From: Bacillota bacterium
Lineage (GTDB): Bacteria > Bacillota > Limnochordia > DTU080
Length of the DNA: 48,421 bases
Reading direction: 5' to 3'
Assembly: GCA_012838035.1 (NCBI GenBank)
Contig: DUQB01000148.1
Span: 1 to 48,421, forward strand
Shown: positions 43,561-48,421 of the stretch, piece by piece
Layout of the letters: every line of letters begins with the position of its first letter
Position numbering within the stretch: the first letter of the stretch is position 1
Notes under the pieces: model-generated
Told to the model about the DNA's origin: nothing
The model's database searches: none
Seen by the model: the letters and a program-made list of their open reading frames with translations, nothing else
Program-made: the position numbers and the translations under genes

Positions 43561-44814
43561 TTACAAACCCTGCTCCCTGATATATGCGTTGAGAGCACGC
43601 TGGACATCCGGAATAACGGACTCCGGCGTGGTTTGCAGTTGCCATACCGGCGCCATTGCCGAGTTGAAGACCCGCTGGATGTAATCTGAATATATGTGAT
43701 ACGGATACGACTGGGCGGTTGTCAGAGAGTTGACTAAACCGGTGAATACATCTCTAAGTGAGTCTGGGAAGGACACGTCACGCCGCATGGGTACCAATCC
43801 GCCCTGAGCCACAAGGTTTTGATTCTCCCTAGAGGTCCAGAATTTCAAGAAATCCCAAACGGCATCCTTATTCCTAGAAGTAGACACCATCGCAAAGGAT
43901 GTAATATACATCACTTCGCCTCTAGTCTTGTTTTGGATACCCGAAGCGACGCCTATCGGCAACTCGACCGTGAGAACGTTGTTCATCTCCCAGCTGCCTA
44001 AGCGCTGCGTCGCGACATTCCCGGCGTAGAACAAGGGACGAGTACCGCCGTGGATGCCGTCTCTAATCAAGGAGAGGAGCCAGTTGATACCCTCATACAT
44101 CTGAGGGGAATCGATATCCAGCAACATATTTTCATCGAATACCCTACCGCCGCTCTGGTAGAGCAACGGCAGCATTTCCGTGTATGTGTTGCCATGATAG
44201 AAGCCCCAAATTTCCGGCGTACCATCGCCGTCGGCATCATAGGTGGCTCGTCTGCCGATCTCTCGGATTCTATCCCAGGTAACCCATTCATTAATGCTCG
44301 GCGGCGCTACGCCCCGTTCGGCAAGGATGTCTTTGTTATAGGCGTAGGTGTAATTCACGGCAAAAGCCGGTACGCCGAACATGATGTCGGCAAAATGCAC
44401 TGCCTCTACCACATTAGGTATCCAAGCGCGGGTATCCAGCGCCGTATCGTTAGCCATCCAAGGCCGGATGTCTTCCAGAATGCCGCTGTAGGCCAACGGA
44501 GCTACCTGTTCGGGCGGGATCATTAAGATATCGGGAAGATCTCCGGTTGCGGCGAGGACCAACAGCTTGGCCGCATATTCGGCATGCAACGAAATCTGCA
44601 ACGTTTCCAGGTCGATTTCCGGGTGGGTCGCGGCGAACAACGCCATCTTATCGCCATATCGCTGTTCCCAAGTATCTTGGGCGAACCAAGTACCCAACGT
44701 AATCTTCGTCTGGGCGAAAGCGGCGCTCGTCATCAGCAGCCCAAGCGCCGACACCGCGAACAGCAATATTACCGTCAATCTAAAGCCGCTGCTTGATGGT
44801 CTATGTCGTAACAT
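43561..44814 (-). CDS. ABC sugar transporter substrate-binding protein (family 1), third copy
   Basis: The 417-residue protein has a type I signal peptide (LTVILLFAVSALGLLMTSAAFAQ). Its mature start TKITLGTWFAQDTW and the NKDAVWDFLKFWTSRENQ block match family-1 sugar-binding proteins. A short Asp-rich segment near DADGDGTPEIWGF looks like a calcium loop of dockerin type (DxDGDG), also found in some binding proteins. The ATG at 44814 is chosen because AGGGAG lies about seven bases upstream; a start 18 codons earlier has no site. It is on the opposite strand to the second copy, with no permease gene. Confidence 0.84.
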   Translation of the reverse strand: MLRHRPSSSGFRLTVILLFAVSALGLLMTSAAFAQTKITLGTWFAQDTWEQRYGDKMALFAATHPEIDLETLQISLHAEYAAKLLVLAATGDLPDILMIPPEQVAPLAYSGILEDIRPWMANDTALDTRAWIPNVVEAVHFADIMFGVPAFAVNYTYAYNKDILAERGVAPPSINEWVTWDRIREIGRRATYDADGDGTPEIWGFYHGNTYTEMLPLLYQSGGRVFDENMLLDIDSPQMYEGINWLLSLIRDGIHGGTRPLFYAGNVATQRLGSWEMNNVLTVELPIGVASGIQNKTRGEVMYITSFAMVSTSRNKDAVWDFLKFWTSRENQNLVAQGGLVPMRRDVSFPDSLRDVFTGLVNSLTTAQSYPYHIYSDYIQRVFNSAMAPVWQLQTTPESVIPDVQRALNAYIREQGL

Positions 44815-45110
44815 AATATCACTCCCTAAGAAAATTGAGGTGGACTGCAAAAGTAACCTTAGACGCACAGAACACCCCTACTCTAACCACAAACGGGACT
44901 GCAGGCGACCGCAAGCGCAACGGGTTTACGCCATTGATGCGCGCCGGCGAGATTGCGCCTCCGTATACACGCCATCTACTGTTGACTTCACCTCCTCAAG
45001 CATGCATTCTGTTTCTTATTTTCACTTTTTGGCCTAAAACCCTTTTAGACCGCGCCTCTTATAGGATGATATATCTCCGTATAAGGGCTGAGTGATGCAC
45101 TTTATGCATA
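44815..45110. other. Upstream region of the third binding-protein gene
   Basis: About 300 bases between the third binding-protein gene (leftward) and the terminator of the fourth. A leftward promoter for the third gene must lie here, but I could not identify one with confidence. No coding frame is supported. Confidence 0.35.
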
Positions 45111-45155
45111 ACAAAGAGACGACCGCGCCTTTCGGGCATGCTTGGTCGTCTTTGA
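45111..45155 (-). terminator. Terminator after binding protein 4
   Basis: On the minus strand AGACGACC pairs with GGTCGTCT, with a long loop, followed by CTTTGTTATG. It lies about 115 bases after the stop at 45268. It looks efficient in either direction because the other side reads AGACGACC preceded by CAAAG. Confidence 0.65.
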
Positions 45156-45267
45156 GGTGACAAAGCTTTACGAGTTGCTGCGGGAGGTTTGGGACTCTCT
45201 ACAGTTGATCTTGCCGTAGGTAGCTCCGCAGTCCCGCTCGCAGCTACTCTGCTGACCGATAACGATG

Positions 45268-46548
45268 TTACTTCATCAACGCGGCTGCCTCTTCCCAAAA
45301 CTCATCCAGCGCCTTTTGCGCTAACGGTATATAGGTATCCATGGCCGCCGAAATGCTGAGCTTGCCGTTTACGGTAGTATCCGCCACCAAGCGATCGATT
45401 TCGGTGCCGCCGGGATAAAAATGAACGGGATTGAACAGATTGTAGGCTGTGGTATCGATCATGACGTCGCGGAAGTTCGCAACACCGACACCGCGTCCGA
45501 AGTAGTCACGGGCAATGCGCGCATGAACAGGCAATGCCCCTGTTTCAGTAGCCATCTTCGCCGACGTTTCATCGGTGAGATACTTAATTAACTCGAAAGC
45601 CAAATCCGGATGCTTGGAACCTGAAGTTATGGCGAAATACTGAATGGCGCCCATCGTTTTACGTGCAGGATCAGGGCCGATGGGATCGAGCACCGCGCCT
45701 GCCGTGAGGTTGACCGCCTCGATACTCTGCCAGTAGAGTCCTTGGCGGTGCACCATGGATATGGTGCCGTCCACGAAACGATCACGCGCCCTGCCCGAAA
45801 TTTCACCAGGCTGAGGTAATACGTGATCAATCCAACGCAATTGGTACAGGAACTGCAGGCCGGCGCGGGATGCTTCGGAGTCGAATACGATCTTCCGGCC
45901 GGTGGGGTCAAATACCGTGCCGCCGGCGTTCTCCAGCCAGGATCGCCACGTGTACCAGTCCTCATAATAGGCGAAGCGATCGATACGCCCGTCACCGTTG
46001 ATATCACGCGTCAGCTTGAGGGCAATGTTGCGGAAGTCCGACCAAGTCCATGAGTTCGTCGGCATCGGCAGCCCTACTTCATTAAAGTGGTCAATGTTAT
46101 AGAAGGTGGCATAGGTGTTGAGGTTCTGCATGGGGATTCCCCACTGCTTACCCAGCAACTGACCCATTTCCAAGATACCTGGGAACCAATCCTTAAAGTG
46201 AGCGGCATTGGCTTCTACATACGGGGTCAAATCGATAAGGATACCTTCGACCAAGCCGAGAGTGGCGAACATGGAGTTGGATCCATCGCTGACATAAATA
46301 TCCGGTGGCACCCCGCCGGCAACCATAGTGCGTAGCTTGGTGAGACCTTGACCTGAAGGTACCCAGAGCAATTCAGCCTCGACGTCCGGATGGTCCCGAT
46401 TGAACCTGGCCACAGCGTCTTCATTCTCTGCTTGTTGCCGGGTATCATACAACAGCACCGTGATTTTAGTTTTAGCCTGCGCTGCAACTGCACCGAACAA
46501 CAGCAGCACCATGCTGATGAACAAAACTCTCTTTGCTGACCGCGTCAC
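45268..46548 (-). CDS. ABC sugar transporter substrate-binding protein (family 1), fourth copy
   Basis: The 426-residue protein has a type I signal peptide (VLFISMVLLLFGAVAAQAK) and mature start TKITVLLYDTRQQAENEDAV. It has GKQWGIPMQNL, a DINGDGRID calcium-like loop, and KHPDLAFELIKYLTDETSAK typical of the family. The GTG at 46548 is chosen because GGAGGAGG lies just upstream; an upstream frame extends 29 codons without a site. Together with the third copy it carries an acidic DxDGDG or DxNGDG loop absent from the first two, so they form a subgroup. Confidence 0.84.
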   Translation of the reverse strand: MTRSAKRVLFISMVLLLFGAVAAQAKTKITVLLYDTRQQAENEDAVARFNRDHPDVEAELLWVPSGQGLTKLRTMVAGGVPPDIYVSDGSNSMFATLGLVEGILIDLTPYVEANAAHFKDWFPGILEMGQLLGKQWGIPMQNLNTYATFYNIDHFNEVGLPMPTNSWTWSDFRNIALKLTRDINGDGRIDRFAYYEDWYTWRSWLENAGGTVFDPTGRKIVFDSEASRAGLQFLYQLRWIDHVLPQPGEISGRARDRFVDGTISMVHRQGLYWQSIEAVNLTAGAVLDPIGPDPARKTMGAIQYFAITSGSKHPDLAFELIKYLTDETSAKMATETGALPVHARIARDYFGRGVGVANFRDVMIDTTAYNLFNPVHFYPGGTEIDRLVADTTVNGKLSISAAMDTYIPLAQKALDEFWEEAAALMK

Positions 46549-46922
46549 AGTAGTTACCTCCTCCGTTTGCTTTATCGCCAATGACGGCTTAATCCCCACA
46601 TCGCACTTGAGAACAGCCGTACAACCTAACCGCATACAAAACCTATCGGACTTCTACGCCCCAAAGCGCCGGATCTCGCAAGATCGCTGCTTGACATTAC
46701 ACTTAGAGGCAATCTTTCTGGTTCCCTGCCGCTAATCCCGACGCGATTCGCGCCAAAACCGCCATGTTTGCTGATTGGGGTCATTGCAACATGTCTCAAA
46801 TGCCGGTTCATCCATGCGGTCAGGACCGGTTGTACGTCAGGCCGTTTTGCGATTAGCCATGTAAGGTAAGTCCGGAAAACGCATTGAAGTAGTGCAAGGC
46901 GAGTGTTTGTCCGTTGCATCTG
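46549..46922. other. Divergent intergenic region between binding protein 4 and the two-gene cassette
   Basis: These 374 bases hold the leftward promoter of the fourth binding protein (not identified with confidence) and the approach to the cassette operator that begins at 46923. No open frame has a ribosome site. A leftward frame near 46626-46955 is long but would run across the operator array. Confidence 0.35.
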
Positions 46923-46967
46923 TGATATCATTCTTGACTTCATATTTAATATCACTTATGATGTCAT
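46923..46967 (+). promoter_or_regulatory. Strong promoter overlapped by four 9-bp operator repeats at 12-bp spacing
   Basis: TTGACT (46934-46939) lies 17 bases from TATGAT (46957-46962), a near-consensus promoter. Over the same bases run four related 9-mers, TGATATCAT (46923), TGACTTCAT (46935), TAATATCAC (46947) and TGATGTCAT (46959). Their starts are exactly 12 bases apart and they cover both promoter boxes. Ribbon-helix-helix repressors often bind such arrays of short, partly palindromic sites, and the first gene of the cassette encodes such a fold. Autorepression is therefore very likely. Transcription would begin near 46969, with AAGGAGG right at the 5' end. Confidence 0.75.
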
Positions 46968-46982
46968 CAAGGAGGTGTCAGG

Positions 46983-47447
46983 ATGGCGGAAATGACATTC
47001 GGTGCCAAAGGTAAACGGTGGTCGGCGTTGGCGCGCCTCATTGCTGAGAGCGATCCTTCTATTCAGGTGGTGGAGACGGAAGAGACCATCACGCTTAGAG
47101 GTCAGTGCATCACGGTCACCAAGCAGATGGTGGAAAAAGCCCTGTTCCCTAAAGGGGTGAAGAATCCCAAAACCGCGGAACGAGTTCTATACGGCTTGGT
47201 GCTTACGCGCAAAGGCCGGCTGATTGCGCATACGGATGACCGCATCGTCATAGGCGACGACGATGGTGAAAGAGCTATGACGGTACGCCTGAGGACGGAC
47301 CACCAGCAAGACATTACCCGGCTGGCCGATGAGCTCAACATCAGTCGCAATCAGTTTGTGGTGCGCGCCATTGAACACTTTGTCCGTTTTCTGGAGGAGT
47401 CGCGTACGCAGCCGACTTTGGACGAACAGGAGGACAATGAGGCATGA
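46983..47447 (+). CDS. Ribbon-helix-helix DNA-binding protein with novel N-terminal domain
   Basis: The 154-residue protein has an unrecognised N-terminal domain (1-95), mixed alpha/beta, with the strand-like run TLRGQCITVTKQMVEKA and LVLTRKGRLIAHTDDRIVIGD. A CopG/Arc-type ribbon-helix-helix follows at about 98-138: MTVRLR strand, then helix QQDITRLADELN, turn ISRNQ, and helix FVVRAIEHFVRFLEE. The end is acidic. AAGGAGG lies six bases before the ATG. It is the upstream partner in a two-gene cassette with a 4-base overlap and very probably represses its own promoter through the 12-bp repeats. The N-terminal domain may sense the partner GTPase. Confidence 0.72.
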   Translation: MAEMTFGAKGKRWSALARLIAESDPSIQVVETEETITLRGQCITVTKQMVEKALFPKGVKNPKTAERVLYGLVLTRKGRLIAHTDDRIVIGDDDGERAMTVRLRTDHQQDITRLADELNISRNQFVVRAIEHFVRFLEESRTQPTLDEQEDNEA

Positions 47448-47923
47448 AAATCGGCATGATTGGTCACAACGCCTCAGGGAAGAGCGTAACCTGCGCGGTG
47501 CTGGCCGCCCTATTTGGTGATCGGCATACCATAATCGATACCCCGGCGGAACAGGTTGAGGAATGGCTCCGGCCGGGGTCAGGTGTAGACGGCCTTATCC
47601 TAGTGGTCAACGTAATGGACGGTCCCATGCCGTATACTCGGAAGCACCTGGCTTTGGCAGCGGAAGCCGGCATACAACCCAGCGCGGTCTGGTTGAACAA
47701 ATTGGATGTGTACCACCACGGTCCCGAATTGCTGGAGATCATAGAGATGGAAACCAGAGATTTGATGGCATCGTATAAGTTGGAAGACGAGGAAGTACCT
47801 TGCGTAGCCGGCTCCAGCCTGAAAGCCTTTGAGGAGATTCAAGCACGCCGACCCGGCCCTTGGACGGCCAAAATCAAAGAGCTTTGGGAAAAGGCCTTGG
47901 CCTACCAAAGCGCCGGGAAGTAA
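47444..47923 (+). CDS. Mini EF-Tu-like GTPase (G domain only, no switch I)
   Basis: This 159-residue protein resembles the EF-Tu G domain. It has P-loop GHNASGKS (7-14), DTPA in place of DCPGH (32-35), DGLILVVNVMDGPMPYTRKH (about 49-68), NKLD (85-88) for guanine binding, ELLEIIEMETRDLMASY (95-111), and GSSLKAFE (123-130), then WTAKIKELW near the end. EF-Tu has the same blocks in the same order. Missing are the switch I segment of about 50 residues, the catalytic His of PGH, and the whole of domains 2 and 3. It may still bind GTP but is unlikely to carry aminoacyl-tRNA. The ATG overlaps the previous stop by four bases. A terminator follows at 47952. The function is unknown. Confidence 0.75.
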   Translation: MKIGMIGHNASGKSVTCAVLAALFGDRHTIIDTPAEQVEEWLRPGSGVDGLILVVNVMDGPMPYTRKHLALAAEAGIQPSAVWLNKLDVYHHGPELLEIIEMETRDLMASYKLEDEEVPCVAGSSLKAFEEIQARRPGPWTAKIKELWEKALAYQSAGK

Positions 47924-47951
47924 TTGGTACACTAGGCTCAGCTAATGGTCT

Positions 47952-47976
47952 AAAGCCGCCATAAAGGCGGCCTTTG
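47952..47976 (+). terminator. Terminator after the two-gene cassette
   Basis: AAAGCCGCC pairs with GGCGGCCTTT with one bulged base and a five-base loop, followed by TTTGTT. It lies about 30 bases after the mini GTPase stop, which closes the cassette as a two-gene unit. Confidence 0.72.
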
Positions 47977-48062
47977 TTCAGTGTCGCTACCGCTAGTTGA
48001 GGTAGGCGCGTTTTTGCTTACACCACATATGACGTTACCATTCGTCATCAGATGAACACGTT

Positions 48063-48287
48063 TCAGCCCCCAGCAACGGGGACCAATAAGCGCGTGCCGC
48101 GCGGCGGTAAGGTAACCGCGTTGGTAAATACGCCTCCGCCCCATTCATCACGGTACTCTCCGGCAATATGCACGATCTGCTCAGTCTCGCTGCCATTGAA
48201 GACGAACAGCAGGCGCCGCCCGTCAGGTGCGCGACGTTCAGCCACATCAACCCCATTGGGCAGTTCCCTTGGCACCAAGCGGGCCAC
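48063..48287 (-). pseudogene. C-terminal fragment of a beta-galactosidase-like (GH42) protein
   Basis: This 74-residue open stretch reads like the C-terminal beta-sandwich of GH42 beta-galactosidases: an N-G-V-x-V start (LPNGVDVAERR), then RRLLFVFNGS, a strand reading TEQIVHIAG, and the end FTNAVTLPPRGTRLLVP. Upstream on the minus strand the frame is closed by a stop within a few codons, and no catalytic part is found up to the window end. It is therefore probably a leftover of a truncated gene. A short independent protein is less likely. The remaining bases 48288-48421 show nothing. Confidence 0.5.
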
Positions 48288-48421
48288 ATTTTGGTGTAGT
48301 TATTCGGAAAGACGCAAAGTGAACTAGGCAAAAAGTGAAGTAGACAGCGATAAACGCAGTTTGTACCTTGACAACTCCACAGAGAGATCGAGCATTGGTC
48401 CGCGAGACTGCCATTTGGACG

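Noticed and set aside
46626-46955. Leftward 109-residue frame as a gene
   Set aside because: It runs across the operator array and the approach to binding protein 4, has no ribosome site and no recognisable domain.

Overview
The window looks like chromosomal DNA from an anaerobic or microaerobic bacterium with two membranes, possibly a diderm Bacillota such as Limnochordia; this placement is an inference. The evidence is a complete type IV pilus locus with PilM, PilN, PilO and a PilQ-type secretin, four sugar-binding proteins with ordinary signal peptides and no lipobox cysteine, and a rubrerythrin/rubredoxin pair. TTG and GTG starts behind strong AGGAGG-type ribosome binding sites are frequent. 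I see no rRNA, tRNA, CRISPR array, insertion sequence or prophage.

Layout. 1-5.8 kb: a YbdG-like mechanosensitive channel, then a tandem duplication of [small membrane protein + glutamate dehydrogenase], in which the second small gene has decayed. 5.8-8.6 kb: two CE7 acetyl-xylan-esterase-like paralogues, one exported and one cytosolic. 8.8-10.7 kb: a divergent pair of unrecognised proteins that share a domain. 10.7-16.3 kb: a DUF5069-like protein, a very large double sensor kinase and a divergent NarL-type response regulator. 16.3-28.9 kb (minus strand): the pilus genes in transcription order pilA, pilB, pilT, pilC, pilM, pilN, pilO, a PilP/secretin-N-domain protein, pilQ, two minor pilins and a PilX-like protein. 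A stand-alone receiver gene lies upstream, and a plus-strand GEMM-I cyclic-di-GMP riboswitch with its own promoter and terminator lies beyond that at 30.0 kb. PilB begins with an MshEN cyclic-di-GMP-binding domain, so the same messenger appears twice here.

30.5-46.6 kb: glycan use plus oxidative-stress defence. It holds two Cys-type sulfatases, a PL6 polysaccharide lyase, a discoidin-like secreted protein, a UroD-family protein, a LacI-type regulator and four extracellular sugar-binding proteins with no permease or ATPase gene among them. A ferredoxin-rubrerythrin fusion and a double rubredoxin sit between. The enzyme set suggests a sulfated, uronate-containing polysaccharide.

46.9-47.9 kb: a compact two-gene cassette. 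A ribbon-helix-helix protein is followed, with a 4-base overlap, by a 159-residue protein that resembles the EF-Tu GTPase domain without switch I, the catalytic histidine, or domains 2 and 3. Its promoter is tiled by four 9-bp repeats at an exact 12-bp period. This is the best candidate here for an undescribed system. The window ends with a fragment resembling a beta-galactosidase C-terminus.
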